Source of the DNA: Paraburkholderia caballeronis
GTDB lineage: Bacteria > Pseudomonadota > Gammaproteobacteria > Burkholderiales > Burkholderiaceae
Assembly: GCF_900104845.1 (NCBI RefSeq)
Contig: NZ_FNSR01000002.1
Span: forward strand, 992,001-1,056,000
Direction of reading: 5' to 3'
DNA length: 64,000 nucleotides
Shown here: piece after piece, positions 44,780 through 53,624 of the stretch
How positions within the stretch are numbered: position 1 is the first letter of the stretch
Layout: the number at the start of each line of letters is the position of its first letter
The notes under the pieces: generated by a model
Database searches by the model: none
Told to the model about the DNA's origin: nothing
What the model saw: only the letters and a program-made list of their open reading frames with translations
Made by a program: the position numbers and the translations under genes

Positions 44780-45234
44780 TGAAATCCGCGCGTTATCGGC
44801 TGGCGAGCCTCGCGAGCGGGCTGCTGTTCGGCTTTGGACTCGCGTTGTCGGGCATGACCCGTCCGCTGAAGGTGCTCGGTTTTCTCGACGTCGCCGGGCA
44901 TTGGGACCCGAGCCTGATCTTCGTGCTGGGCGGCGCGGTGGTGGTCGCGACGATCGGGTTTCGCCTCGCGCGGCGGCGCGCGTCGCCGCTTTTCGCGGCG
45001 TCGTTCGAGCTGCCCGCGAAGCGGGCCATCGATAAGCCGCTGCTCGGCGGCGCGCTGCTGTTCGGGATCGGCTGGGGGATCGCCGGGTATTGTCCGGGGC
45101 CGGCTATCGCGCAGCTTGCCGCGCCGAACGTCGAGACGCTTTATTTTCTGCCGGCGATGGTGGCTGGCTGGTGGCTGTATCGGCTGACGAGCGGGGCCGC
45201 GAAGGCGCCGCAGCGCAGCGGGCAGGCGCAATGA
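44779..45234 (+). CDS. YeeE/YedE-family transporter half, C-terminal (PmpB/DUF6691-like)
   Basis: A 151-residue membrane protein with about four helices. The N-terminus LASGLLFGFGLALSGMTRP and the core GIGWGIAGYCPGPAIAQL, with its conserved Cys, mark the second half of the split YeeE pair. The start overlaps the stop of the first half by one base (TGATG). It presumably forms a heteromeric sulfur-compound channel in the inner membrane. The gene converges on the SYLF lipoprotein gene, with a terminator hairpin in between. Confidence 0.85.
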   Translation: MKSARYRLASLASGLLFGFGLALSGMTRPLKVLGFLDVAGHWDPSLIFVLGGAVVVATIGFRLARRRASPLFAASFELPAKRAIDKPLLGGALLFGIGWGIAGYCPGPAIAQLAAPNVETLYFLPAMVAGWWLYRLTSGAAKAPQRSGQAQ

Positions 45235-45323
45235 GCGGCGCGGACTGACGGCACCGCCGGCATCGCGCGCGGCCCCGAAACGGCTGCGCCGCGTGCATCG
45301 AGCCACTGGCGCACGCCGTCCAG

Positions 45324-45376
45324 AACACAAAAGGCCGCGCACGCGCAAGGCTCGATCGCCTGCGCGTGCGCGGCCT
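45324..45376 (-). terminator. Long-stem terminator of the SYLF lipoprotein gene
   Basis: A perfect 16-bp stem: AGGCCGCGCACGCGCA (45332-45347) and its complement (45361-45376), with a 13-nt loop. On the minus strand it is followed by TTTTGTGT. Confidence 0.85.
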
Positions 45377-45403
45377 GCCCTCCGCGCAGCCGTCTGCCGC
45401 GCG

Positions 45404-45991
45404 TCAGATCTTCAGGCGCGTGACCTTCGTGCCTGCGAGCGATACGTCGCCCATCAGACCCGCGTTCGTCAGCACGAACACCTCGACCGGCGACGTCGCG
45501 GTATTCGTGTCGACCGCGCCGTTCGCACCGACCTTCACGAGCGCGACCGACGCATCCGCGCCGACCGACCAGCCATCCGAACTGCGGAATTTGTCGAGCG
45601 CATCCTGCGTCATGAACAGGAAGATGACCGCCTTCGACTGCGCGCCCGCCTGCAATCCGAACGATCCGGACACGGTGCTGTAGTAGCCGACCGAACTGCC
45701 GCCGACGCGCAGCGCGCCCTCGCCGTACTGGCCGCCGACGATGAAGCCGGCCTGGAGCACGGACGGGAACACCAGCACGCCGCGCGCCTTCGCGACGAGT
45801 TCGCGCGAACCGGCGACGGTCGAGAAGAGCCGCGTCAGCGTCGCGTCGACGTTGGCGTCGATCGAGCGGCGCTTCGATATGTCGGTGCTCGCAGTGTTGT
45901 CCGAACCCGGCGTCATCGTGCACCCGCTGAGTACCAGGCTCCCTGCTGCAACGGCGGCCGCGACTTTCAGAACGAAATTGCGTCTTTGCAT
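45404..45991 (-). CDS. SYLF (YSC84-like) domain lipoprotein
   Basis: A 195-residue exported lipoprotein; the signal ends VLSGC (C24). The mature part is a SYLF/Ysc84 lipid-binding domain with SRELVAKARGVLVFPSVLQAGFIVGGQYGEGAL, VSGSFGLQAGAQSKAVIFLFM and DASVALVKVGANGAV. In eukaryotes the domain binds phosphoinositides; the bacterial role is unknown. Proteins of this kind are abundant and often immunoreactive in Burkholderia. It sits alone with its own terminator. The start at 45991 follows GTGGAGAAAAACG. Confidence 0.88.
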   Translation of the reverse strand: MQRRNFVLKVAAAVAAGSLVLSGCTMTPGSDNTASTDISKRRSIDANVDATLTRLFSTVAGSRELVAKARGVLVFPSVLQAGFIVGGQYGEGALRVGGSSVGYYSTVSGSFGLQAGAQSKAVIFLFMTQDALDKFRSSDGWSVGADASVALVKVGANGAVDTNTATSPVEVFVLTNAGLMGDVSLAGTKVTRLKI

Positions 45992-46365
45992 CGTTTTTCT
46001 CCACTCGAAATGATTGTGCGACCACCGGTGAGCAATTGCCGTTCCCGGCCGGCGCACGCACGCATACGGCACCGCGCCGCGCAACGGGCGGCATGCCGTG
46101 GAAAGAACGCCATTGCGGCCTCCGTCGCTGCCAACCGGCCAGCGTCCGCTGCGCGCTCCGTCATCAGGAGCCGCAGCCAGACCGCCCGCGCATGTTAGCA
46201 AACCGGGTTGCGCGCCGCCGTGACGCCGGCCGGACTATCGGCATCCGGCGACGAAAACGTGGCGAATCCGCGATGCGCTGCAATCGGCCGCGCGTCCAAT
46301 GGTGGCGGAAAAGCTTGCAAAACGCTTCGCCATCCGGACGATACCCGAGCGGCGCGATACGCGAC
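45992..46365. other. 374-bp gap without a recognisable gene
   Basis: Both flanking genes run leftward. No credible frame, repeat or hairpin was found apart from presumed promoter sequence for the lipoprotein gene. Confidence 0.45.
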
Positions 46366-47712
46366 TCAGGAATGCACGGGCTCGTGCGTCTGTAGATGAC
46401 GGCGCACGAAGCCGATATGCTCGCGCAGCACGTAAAACGCGTCCGCATACGCGAGCGGCATGCGCAGCGTGTTCAGCGACTGCTCGATCTCGTCGAGTTC
46501 CGCGAGCAGCGCGCGCCGTTCTTCTTCGCTCTTGTGTTTCAACGCATCGCGCTCGATCGCGATCAGCGACCCGTAATAACGGTAGATCCGCGAGCGCACG
46601 CGCCAGCGGTACAGCGACGGAATCATCCGCAACGCCGGAATCAGCAGCACGGCGAGCGGCAGCACGACCACCAGCAGGCGGTCGGTGACGCTCGCGAGCC
46701 AGAACGGCAGCGTCCGGTACAGGAAGCTCTTGCCGGAACGGTAATAGCGCGTCGCGTCCTCGCTGATCCGGTAGTCGTGCGCATCGGAATTCGGAAACTC
46801 GCCCGCGCGCTGCAACAGGCCCGGCATCCCGTTGACTTCATAGGCAGCCTCGATCACGAGATCGGAAATGGCCGGATGCAGCGTATCGCGCGCGACGATC
46901 TCGACGGTCGGGCCGATCAGATGCACGGTGTCCGGCGGAATCCGGCGGCGCAGGTCGAGCACGCCGGGCGGCAGGTCGATCCCTTCCAGATACGGAAAGA
47001 GCCGCGTATACGCGCTCGCTTCGTCGAAGCTCATCACCGAGATGCCGGGGATCGCGAGCAGGCGCAGCATCAGCGCGCGCGTCGCGGAATCGCCGCTGAG
47101 AAACGCGGCGTCGACGTTGCCCGACACCAGTTGCGTCGCGGCCGCGAGACCGTCGAGCGGCAGCAGCGTCGTCGCGCCGTCCGGCTCGATGCCGTTCGCC
47201 TCCAGCAGCTTCAGCGACAGCAGCCGCGTGCCGCTGCCTTCGCGGCCGACGGCGATGCGCCGGCCTTCGAGTTGCGACAGTTGCGTGAGCCCCGTGCCGC
47301 GATAGAACACGACGAGCGGCAGATAGAACACGCTGCCGAGCGACATCAGCGACGACGTATCGATGCCGCCCGCGACGCCGCCCTGCACGAGCGCGAGATC
47401 GACGCGCTGCTTCGGGTCGAGCAGACGTCGCAGGTTCTGCACCGAGCCTTCCGATTCGAGCACCCTCAGCGTGACGCCGTTGCGCGCGAGCACCTTGCGG
47501 TATTCGTCGGCGACCTGCATGAACGAACTGTCGGCGGGGCCGGCGCTGATGGTGACGGTGCGCGGCGGCGCGGGATCGACGAACCAGACGACGAGCGCGA
47601 CGACCAGCGCGCAGAACAGCGCGACCGGCAGCGACGTCATCGCGACGTCGCGCCAGGCGGGATGCGTGTGGTCGCGCAGGAAATGCGGCGGAGGCGATCG
47701 ATGTCGTTTCAT
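46366..47712 (-). CDS. Membrane-anchored TAXI-family solute-binding protein
   Basis: A 448-residue protein. It has an N-terminal membrane helix (about 26-45), a TAXI-type periplasmic binding domain (about 50-320), and a second helix (about 340-362). A cytoplasmic, charged helical tail (about 365-448) follows. TAXI features include ISAGPADSSFMQVADEYRKVL, VALVQGG and GREGSGTRLLSLKLLEANGI. Normal TAXI proteins are soluble partners of TRAP permeases; this one is tethered at both ends and has no permease gene beside it. It may act as a sensor or scaffold rather than a transporter part. Function unknown. Confidence 0.82.
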   Translation of the reverse strand: MKRHRSPPPHFLRDHTHPAWRDVAMTSLPVALFCALVVALVVWFVDPAPPRTVTISAGPADSSFMQVADEYRKVLARNGVTLRVLESEGSVQNLRRLLDPKQRVDLALVQGGVAGGIDTSSLMSLGSVFYLPLVVFYRGTGLTQLSQLEGRRIAVGREGSGTRLLSLKLLEANGIEPDGATTLLPLDGLAAATQLVSGNVDAAFLSGDSATRALMLRLLAIPGISVMSFDEASAYTRLFPYLEGIDLPPGVLDLRRRIPPDTVHLIGPTVEIVARDTLHPAISDLVIEAAYEVNGMPGLLQRAGEFPNSDAHDYRISEDATRYYRSGKSFLYRTLPFWLASVTDRLLVVVLPLAVLLIPALRMIPSLYRWRVRSRIYRYYGSLIAIERDALKHKSEEERRALLAELDEIEQSLNTLRMPLAYADAFYVLREHIGFVRRHLQTHEPVHS

Positions 47713-47793
47713 GAGGACCCGGCGGCGCTGCGTCAGACTCCAGTGCGCTCATGATGCCATTTTCGCGACAGATCGGGGAACCGGGCTGGCACC

Positions 47794-47823
47794 CAAAAAA
47801 ATGGCGCGCCCAAAGCGCGCCAT
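47794..47823 (-). terminator. Terminator of the thiolase-marR operon
   Basis: ATGGCGCGC (47801-47809) pairs with GCGCGCCAT (47815-47823) and is followed, on the minus strand, by TTTTTT. It lies 27 bp after the marR stop. Confidence 0.9.
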
Positions 47824-47849
47824 TCCGGCGAAACGATGACGGCAAACGC

Positions 47850-48284
47850 TCAGGCGGCGGCCGCCTTCGTCAGCGCGAACAGTTCCGAGCGCAGCGCCTT
47901 CGCGCGATCGCGCTTCAGGAACTGCTCGAACTCGGCCTGCGCTTCGAGCCACAGCGCATGCGCCTTCTCGAAGCGCCGCTGGCCCGCGGCGGACAGGCGG
48001 AACGCGAACGTACGCGCATCGTGCGGCGCGGCCGCCGCGACGACGAGCGCATCGCGCTGCAACGGCTTCAAGGCGCGGACGACGGTCGTGCGGTCCATCA
48101 CCAGATCGTCCGCCAGTTCGGCGGCGGTCGCGCCGGGCGCGCGGCTCAGGCGCGACAGGATCGTGAACTGCGCGGCGGTGAGCCCGGCCGGCGACAGATG
48201 GCGCTCGTACAGTTGCGTCACGAAACGCGACGCCTGCCTCAGCGCAAAACAGTTGCATTCCTCCCGGGTCACCCGCTTCGTCAT
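47850..48284 (-). CDS. MarR-family regulator downstream of a thiolase
   Basis: A 144-residue MarR protein. The winged helix contains TAAELADDLVMDRTTVVRALKPLQRDALV. An N-terminal NCFALRQASRFVTQLYERHL has Cys at 10 and 12, near the position of the redox cysteine in OhrR, although such cysteines are also common in MarR proteins of unknown sensing. It lies 52 bp after the thiolase gene on the same strand and ahead of a terminator, so the two form an operon. It is a close paralogue of the efflux regulator at 56455-56889. Confidence 0.9.
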   Translation of the reverse strand: MTKRVTREECNCFALRQASRFVTQLYERHLSPAGLTAAQFTILSRLSRAPGATAAELADDLVMDRTTVVRALKPLQRDALVVAAAAPHDARTFAFRLSAAGQRRFEKAHALWLEAQAEFEQFLKRDRAKALRSELFALTKAAAA

Positions 48285-48336
48285 GGCCGCCGTTCCTCGT
48301 CTACTCTCGTCTACTGGTTACACACGCATCCCGCCA

Positions 48337-49521
48337 TCATACTTTTTCGAGCGCGAGCGCGATACCCTGCCCGCCGCCGATGCACAGCGTGACGATCCCG
48401 CGGCGGATGCCGTCGCGCTGCATCGAATGCGCGAGGCGCGTCGTCAGGATCGCGCCGGTCGCGCCGATCGGATGACCGTGCGCGATCGCGCCGCCCTCGA
48501 CGTTCACGATGTCTTCCGGAATGCCAAGCTTCTGCATCACCGCGAGCGGCACCGCCGCGAACGCCTCGTTGATCTCGAAGCGCTCGACGTCGCCGAGCGA
48601 CCAGCCCGCGCGCCGCAACGCAAGCTGCACGGCCGGCACCGGGCCGAGGCCGAACATCCCCGGCTCGACCGCGCCGACGCCATACGCGACGAGCTTCACC
48701 ATCGGCGTCAGCCCCTTCGCTTCGGCGAAGCCGCGTTCGGCCACCAGCATCGCGGACGCCGCGCTGTTCAGCCCCGGCGCGTTGCCGGCCGTGATCGTTC
48801 CGTCCGGACGAAACGCGGGCCGCAGCTTCGCAAGCGTCTCGAACGTCGTGTCCGGACGCGGCGCCTCGTCGGTCGCGAACGACTCGACGCCCTTTTTGCC
48901 CTTCACGTCCACCGCGACGATCTCTTCCTTGAAGCGCCCCGCCGCCTGCGCAGCCGCGAAACGCTGCTGCGAACGCGCGGCCCAGCGGTCCTGCGCGTCG
49001 CGCGTCAGCTTCGTCTCGGCGACGAGATCCTCGGTGTGCCAGCCCGAATGCTCGTTCGAGAACGCATCGACGAGGCCGTCGCGCAGCATGCTGTCGTGAA
49101 TCTCCGCGTTGCCCATCCGGTAGCCCCAGCGGCCGCCGTCGAGCAGATAGGGCGCGCGGTCCATGTTCTCCATGCCGCCCGCGAGCGCGACGTCGGTGAG
49201 GCCGAGCAGCACCTCCTGCGCGGCGCTCGCGATCGCCTGCGCGCCGGACCCGCATACGCGGTTCACGGTCAGCGCCGGCACCGACACCGGCACGCCGCCG
49301 TGCACCGCCGCCTGGCGCGCCGGGTTCATCCGGTTGCCGGCCTGCACGACGTTGCCGAGCACGACCGAGCCGAGCTGGGCCGCGTCGAGCCCCGCGCGGG
49401 CGAGCGTCGCGCGCACGGCGGCCGCGCCGAGTTCCGTCGCGCTCACGCTCTTGAACGTGCCGTTGAATGCGCCGATCGCGGTCCGCACCGGCTGACAAAG
49501 GACTATTTCGCGTGTGCTCAT
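48337..49521 (-). CDS. Acetyl-CoA acetyltransferase (thiolase)
   Basis: A 394-residue thiolase. The acyl-accepting Cys is C90 (NRVCGSGAQAI). The catalytic pair is H350 (GGAIAHGHPIGATGA) and C380 (LCIGGGQGIA), with the NEAF motif in between. It condenses two acetyl-CoA, or cleaves 3-ketoacyl-CoA, with roles in PHB synthesis, ketone metabolism or beta-oxidation. The exact substrate is not clear. The start at 49521 is favoured over 49554 by family alignment. It is followed by marR in the same operon, an unusual partner for a thiolase. Confidence 0.92.
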   Translation of the reverse strand: MSTREIVLCQPVRTAIGAFNGTFKSVSATELGAAAVRATLARAGLDAAQLGSVVLGNVVQAGNRMNPARQAAVHGGVPVSVPALTVNRVCGSGAQAIASAAQEVLLGLTDVALAGGMENMDRAPYLLDGGRWGYRMGNAEIHDSMLRDGLVDAFSNEHSGWHTEDLVAETKLTRDAQDRWAARSQQRFAAAQAAGRFKEEIVAVDVKGKKGVESFATDEAPRPDTTFETLAKLRPAFRPDGTITAGNAPGLNSAASAMLVAERGFAEAKGLTPMVKLVAYGVGAVEPGMFGLGPVPAVQLALRRAGWSLGDVERFEINEAFAAVPLAVMQKLGIPEDIVNVEGGAIAHGHPIGATGAILTTRLAHSMQRDGIRRGIVTLCIGGGQGIALALEKV

Positions 49522-49619
49522 CGTGTTCTCTCCGACAGGGTGTGAGCGGCGCATCGCGTGCGAAACGCGGATGCGGCTCGATTAACGGATGCAAGGCGGA
49601 ACGCCAAACGCGCCCCATC

Positions 49620-49633
49620 TATGCATATGCACT
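49620..49633. promoter_or_regulatory. Candidate MarR operator upstream of the thiolase
   Basis: TATGCATATGCACT contains the 10-bp palindrome TGCATATGCA. It matches the site before emrA (TGTGTATATGCACT, 56393-56406) at 12 of 14 bases and lies about 100 bp before the thiolase start. Confidence 0.55.
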
Positions 49634-49829
49634 GATGTAAACGTAGCATACCCGCGTCGACGAGTCCGTCGAACGCGACACGACGCCGTATCGGGAGTTA
49701 GCGGGAAGCGCGGCCGGGATGCCGGCTAGCGATGAAGAAAGGCGGCGCGGTTATGACCGCCGTGTGACGCGAACCTCGATCGACAGGCAGCCGCGTTCGA
49801 TGCGAACGCGGCTGCCGCACGAACACCGG
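49634..49829. other. Remainder of the thiolase upstream gap
   Basis: Nothing recognisable is present; frames here are shadows or lack starts. Confidence 0.4.
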
Positions 49830-50261
49830 TCAGTAATGACGATGATGCTTCGCGCGACGATGATACGAAGCGCGCTCCGGATGCGAATTGCGCGAGATGT
49901 TGCCGCCGAGCGCCGCGCCCGCGCCGCCGCCGACCGCCGCGCCGATCAGGCCGCCCGCCGGGCCGCCCATCGCGTTGCCGGCCGCCGTCCCCGCGCCGCC
50001 GCCGACCGCGCCGCCGATGATCGCGCCGGTGCGATCGCGGCGATGCGAAGTGAGCGCGCCGCCCGCGCCGCCGCCGATCGCGCCGCCGATCACCGAACCG
50101 GTGCTGCCGCCGACCGCGCCGCCCACCGCCGCGCCGGCGACGCCGCCGAGCGCGCCGCCCAGCGCATTGTTCAAACCGTTAGCCGCTGCCGGCAGCGCCG
50201 CTGTCGCCGTTGCCACCGTCAACGCGGCGGCCGCCATCGTCGAAGCCATCCTGTTCCACAT
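49830..50261 (-). CDS. Exported glycine-zipper protein
   Basis: A 143-residue protein with a signal peptide (to about residue 27) and then at least four glycine-zipper stretches with the pattern G-x3-G-x3-G (for example GGALGGVAGAAVGGAVGG and IIGGAVGGGAGTAAG). It ends in a basic His/Arg-rich tail (HRRAKHHRHY). Glycine zippers form tightly packed membrane helices, and relatives such as the 17-kDa surface antigen family insert in the outer membrane. The precise role is unknown. No lipobox Cys is seen. The start at 50261 is where the signal sequence begins; the longer frame upstream has no export signal. Confidence 0.78.
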   Translation of the reverse strand: MWNRMASTMAAAALTVATATAALPAAANGLNNALGGALGGVAGAAVGGAVGGSTGSVIGGAIGGGAGGALTSHRRDRTGAIIGGAVGGGAGTAAGNAMGGPAGGLIGAAVGGGAGAALGGNISRNSHPERASYHRRAKHHRHY

Positions 50262-50494
50262 GTCGTATTGTCCTCTCCGCAAATATCCGAGGCCCGCCGA
50301 GACTCCGTATCGTGCAGCGCGGCTATCGTTCCGCCGCGCGGAGTCTTTCAGCGAGCTTGCGGCGAAGAATACCTTGGCATCGTCCGCTTGAGGAGGCTCG
50401 TCTGGTAACAGAGTGTGTAAGCCGTTACGGGCCGGCGGCGGCGTCGCGCATTCGCTGCATCGTGCGCGTCGGCAGGCCGCGGCCCGCGTCGCCG

Positions 50495-51031
50495 TCACGC
50501 AACCGCCGGGAAGTCGAGCGTCGTATCGTTCAGCCGGTTCACGAGATTCGTGAACGTGATCGACGTGATCGCGAGCGCAATTTCGATCAACTGACGTTCG
50601 CTGTAGCCCGCTTCGCGAATCGCCGCGACCTCGTTTTCCGGCACCGTGCCGCGCGTGCCGACGAGCGCCCGCACGAAACGCACGAGCGCGTCGCGCTTCG
50701 CGTCGCCGGTCGGTTCGCCCGCGCGGACATGCTTCATCGTTTCCGGCGACAGCCCCGCGAACTTGCCCGCGAGCGTATGCGCGGCGAGACAGTAATCGCA
50801 GCCCGCCACTTCGCTGACCGCCAGCTTGATCGTTTCGATGTCCGGCTTCGACAGCGTGCCGGACGCGACGACGCCATCGACGGCGAGCATCGCGCCGAGC
50901 GCCTCGGGGCTGTGCGTGCCGATCGTCGCGTAGGCGTTCGGCACCTTGCCGACCGCCTTGCGGATCTTCGCGAACAGTTCGGCAGTTGCACCGGTGGCGG
51001 CTTCAGGCTTGAGCGAGGAAAGACGGGACAT
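50495..51031 (-). CDS. AhpD-like carboxymuconolactone-decarboxylase family protein
   Basis: A 178-residue AhpD-fold protein with the redox motif C78-x2-C81-x3-H85 (EVAGCDYCLAAHT) and a downstream FTNLVNRLNDT segment. Members of this subgroup act as alkylhydroperoxidases or peroxidase-related enzymes that use the Cys pair. It is divergent from an AraC gene, with a perfect 16-bp palindrome between them. This suggests an inducible stress function. A true carboxymuconolactone decarboxylase is ruled out by the CxxC motif and the lack of a pca neighbour. Confidence 0.88.
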   Translation of the reverse strand: MSRLSSLKPEAATGATAELFAKIRKAVGKVPNAYATIGTHSPEALGAMLAVDGVVASGTLSKPDIETIKLAVSEVAGCDYCLAAHTLAGKFAGLSPETMKHVRAGEPTGDAKRDALVRFVRALVGTRGTVPENEVAAIREAGYSERQLIEIALAITSITFTNLVNRLNDTTLDFPAVA

Positions 51032-51058
51032 GATCGACTCCTTTGAACGGGGGGTGGG

Positions 51059-51074
51059 AGCGGTTCGAACCGCT
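51059..51074. promoter_or_regulatory. Perfect 16-bp palindrome between ahpD-like and araC-like genes
   Basis: AGCGGTTCGAACCGCT is its own reverse complement. It lies 28 bp before the start of the leftward gene and about 120 bp before the AraC start. AraC proteins usually bind direct repeats, so another regulator or a dimeric mode is possible. Confidence 0.55.
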
Positions 51075-51191
51075 AGCCATCGTCGACGGCATGGAAGCAG
51101 TGTAGGCGCGCGGCCGCGCGCTTTTAATGCCAGAATGGCGCGAATTCATGCTCGAACGTCTCACGCCTTCTCACGCTTCTGCCACGAACCC

Positions 51192-52112
51192 ATGGATCTG
51201 CTGAGCCGCCTGCTTTCGCTGATGCCCGTTTCCGGCCGCCTCGACGTGCGCTGCCATTTCGGTTCGCCGTGGCGCATCGACGGCCCCGCCACCGACGCGC
51301 GCGAGATCGCCTATCACGTGCTGTTGAGCGGCCACGCCGTCGTGCAGAACGACGACGGCACGCTAACGCCGCTATCGGCCGGCGACATCGTGCTGTTCCC
51401 GTCGGGCGCCGCGCACGTGCTGCACGACGGCAGCGGCGAGACGCCCGCGCCGATGGACCTGCGGGTCGCGAACGGCATCACGGTCGCGACGAACGGCAGC
51501 GAACGCGCGCCCGCGGATCTGCTGTGCGGCCGTTTCCTGCTGCCCGCAGTGCCGCAGCGGCTGCTGCGCGAGAACCTTCCCGCGCGCCTCGTCGTGCACA
51601 GTCAACGCGACGGCGAGGGGCCGTCCGACCGCCTCGCGCGGCTCGTTACGCTGATGCGCGACGAAGCGCTCGACGCAGCGCCGGGCGGCGAATCGCTGGT
51701 CAATCATCTGTCCGGGGCGCTGTTCGCGCTGACGCTGCGTTTCGCGAGCGACAGCGATGCGCCGCCGCGCGGGCTGCTCGCGCTCGCGCAGCGGCCGCGT
51801 CTGCAACCGGCGATCAGCGCGATGTTCGACGAGCCGGGCAAGCCGTGGACGCTGCCGGAACTCGCCGACCTGTGCCACATGTCGCGCGCGACGTTCGTGC
51901 GTCACTTCGACGAAGCGATCGGCCGCTCGGCGGCCGACGTGCTCACCGACATCCGGATGACGCTCGCGGGCCGGCTGCTCGCGCAAGGCAACGCACCGGT
52001 CGCGGAGATCGGCGAGACGGTCGGTTATCAGTCGGACGCCGCGTTCCAGCGCGTGTTCAAGCGGCATGTCGGCATGACGCCCGCGCAATGGCGGGCGGCC
52101 GCGCATACGTGA
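51192..52112 (+). CDS. AraC-family regulator with cupin sensor
   Basis: A 306-residue regulator with an N-terminal cupin_6-type sensor (about 1-180; LSGHAVVQNDDGTLTPLSAGDIVLFPSGAAHVLHDG). The C-terminal pair of helix-turn-helix motifs (about 200-306) is LPELADLCHMSRATFVRHFDEAIG and VAEIGETVGYQSDAAFQRVFKRHVGMTPAQWR. The start at 51192 gives MDLLSRLLSLMPVSG, the typical opening of this AraC subgroup. It probably activates the divergent AhpD-like gene in response to an electrophile or oxidant, which is inferred from context only. Confidence 0.9.
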   Translation: MDLLSRLLSLMPVSGRLDVRCHFGSPWRIDGPATDAREIAYHVLLSGHAVVQNDDGTLTPLSAGDIVLFPSGAAHVLHDGSGETPAPMDLRVANGITVATNGSERAPADLLCGRFLLPAVPQRLLRENLPARLVVHSQRDGEGPSDRLARLVTLMRDEALDAAPGGESLVNHLSGALFALTLRFASDSDAPPRGLLALAQRPRLQPAISAMFDEPGKPWTLPELADLCHMSRATFVRHFDEAIGRSAADVLTDIRMTLAGRLLAQGNAPVAEIGETVGYQSDAAFQRVFKRHVGMTPAQWRAAAHT

Positions 52113-52143
52113 CGCCGGGTTCGCTTCGGGTTCGCGTCGAGCG

Positions 52144-53616
52144 TCAATCGCGCGCCGCCACCGCGTCGGGCGCGATGACGTCGCCGTGCTCGCTCCATCC
52201 GCCGCCGAGCGACCGGTACAACGCGACCGCCGCGAGCGCGTGCTCGCGCTGCGCCTGGTTCAGCAGTTCCGCGTCGGCCAGATAGGTCTGCTGCGCGGTC
52301 AGCACGTCGAGGAAGTCGGTCGCGCCGCCCTTGTACAGCCGGTTCGCGAGCGTCAGCGCCTGCCCGGACGACGCAACCGCGTCGGTCAGGTGCTGCGTCT
52401 GCGTGGTCGCGCTGACCAGGTCGCTGCGGCTGTCCTCCACTTCGCGCAGCGCCTGAAGCAGCGTCTGGCGCAGGTTCAGTTGCGACTCGCGCATCCGGCT
52501 CTCGCTCTGGCCGATCTCCGCGGTGATGCGCCCCGCGTTGAAGATCGGGCTCGTCGCGCTCAACGCCGCGCCGAACAGGTTGTCGGTCAGCGTCGGCAGA
52601 CCGAGGTACGACGACGCGAGAATGCCGTCGGTCAGGTTCAGCGAGAACTTCGGATAGCGGTCCGCGCGCGCGACGCCGACCTCGGCCGCGCGCTGCTGCA
52701 CGGTCGCGTAGGCGGCCAGCACGTCGGGCCGGCGCAGCAACGCCTGCGACGGCAGCAGTTGCGGCACCGAACCGGCCGCCGCCGGCACCGGCGCGGGTGT
52801 CGCGAGCGCGAGCGTCGCGACCGATTCGGGCGTGCGGCCGGTATAGATCGCGATCAGGTTCAGTTGATGATCGATCGTCGCCTGCGCGCGCGGTATCCGC
52901 GCCTGGAGTTCGTCGAGCTGGGTCTGCGCGCGCGCGACGTCGAGCTGCGTCGACAGCCCGAATTTCAGGCGCTGCCGCGTCAGTTGCAGCGCGCGTTCGC
53001 GGATCGACGTGTTGTCCCGGAGGATCTTCAGTTCCGCCTGCGCCCAGCGCAGATCGACATACGCGGACGCGGTGTTCGCCGCGAGCGCGAGCCGCACCGC
53101 GTCGAGCGCGTGCTGTTGCCCGACCAGGTTCGCCTGGGCCGCGAGCAGGTCGAGCCGCTCGCCGCCGAACACGTCCGGCGCCCAACTCAGAGCGAGTCCC
53201 GCGCCCGCCTGGCGCACGTAACCGAGCGGCGGCGGCGTGTTCTGCCGCTCGTTGACCGCCTGCGCGGTGAAGTCGAGCTGGGGCAGCAGCACCGCGCGAC
53301 GCTGCTTCGTGATCGCGTCGGCCTGCTTGACGCGCTCGGCGGCGGCCTGGATGTCGAGGTTGCCGGTCAGCACGGTCGCGACCAGATCGTTCAGCGTCGC
53401 GTCGCCGAACTGCGCCCACCACGTCCGCGCGTCGACGGCGTCCTGCGGCGCGTCGATGCGCCATGCGGCCGGCGCGGTCGCGCCGACAGTGTCCGCGAGA
53501 TTCGCGTGCGTCGCGGGCTGCACCGCGCACGCGGCGAGCAGCGCGGCGGCGAGCGCGGACGCCGCCGCGGCGAGAACGGTGCGCGCGCCGCGCGCCGGAT
53601 TCGATGATCGATGCAT
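52144..53616 (-). CDS. Outer-membrane efflux lipoprotein (NodT/OprM family)
   Basis: A 490-residue TolC-like outer-membrane factor with a lipoprotein signal ending LLAAC (C30). It has two OEP repeats, each with long alpha-hairpins (for example ALDAVRLALAANTASAYVDLRWAQAELKIL and LNLRQTLLQALREVEDSRSDLV). It forms the exit duct for the EmrAB-type pump encoded just upstream. Its start lies 9 bp after the emrB stop. It is the last gene of the four-gene efflux operon. Confidence 0.92.
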   Translation of the reverse strand: MHRSSNPARGARTVLAAAASALAAALLAACAVQPATHANLADTVGATAPAAWRIDAPQDAVDARTWWAQFGDATLNDLVATVLTGNLDIQAAAERVKQADAITKQRRAVLLPQLDFTAQAVNERQNTPPPLGYVRQAGAGLALSWAPDVFGGERLDLLAAQANLVGQQHALDAVRLALAANTASAYVDLRWAQAELKILRDNTSIRERALQLTRQRLKFGLSTQLDVARAQTQLDELQARIPRAQATIDHQLNLIAIYTGRTPESVATLALATPAPVPAAAGSVPQLLPSQALLRRPDVLAAYATVQQRAAEVGVARADRYPKFSLNLTDGILASSYLGLPTLTDNLFGAALSATSPIFNAGRITAEIGQSESRMRESQLNLRQTLLQALREVEDSRSDLVSATTQTQHLTDAVASSGQALTLANRLYKGGATDFLDVLTAQQTYLADAELLNQAQREHALAAVALYRSLGGGWSEHGDVIAPDAVAARD

Positions 53617-53624
53617 GAAAGACC

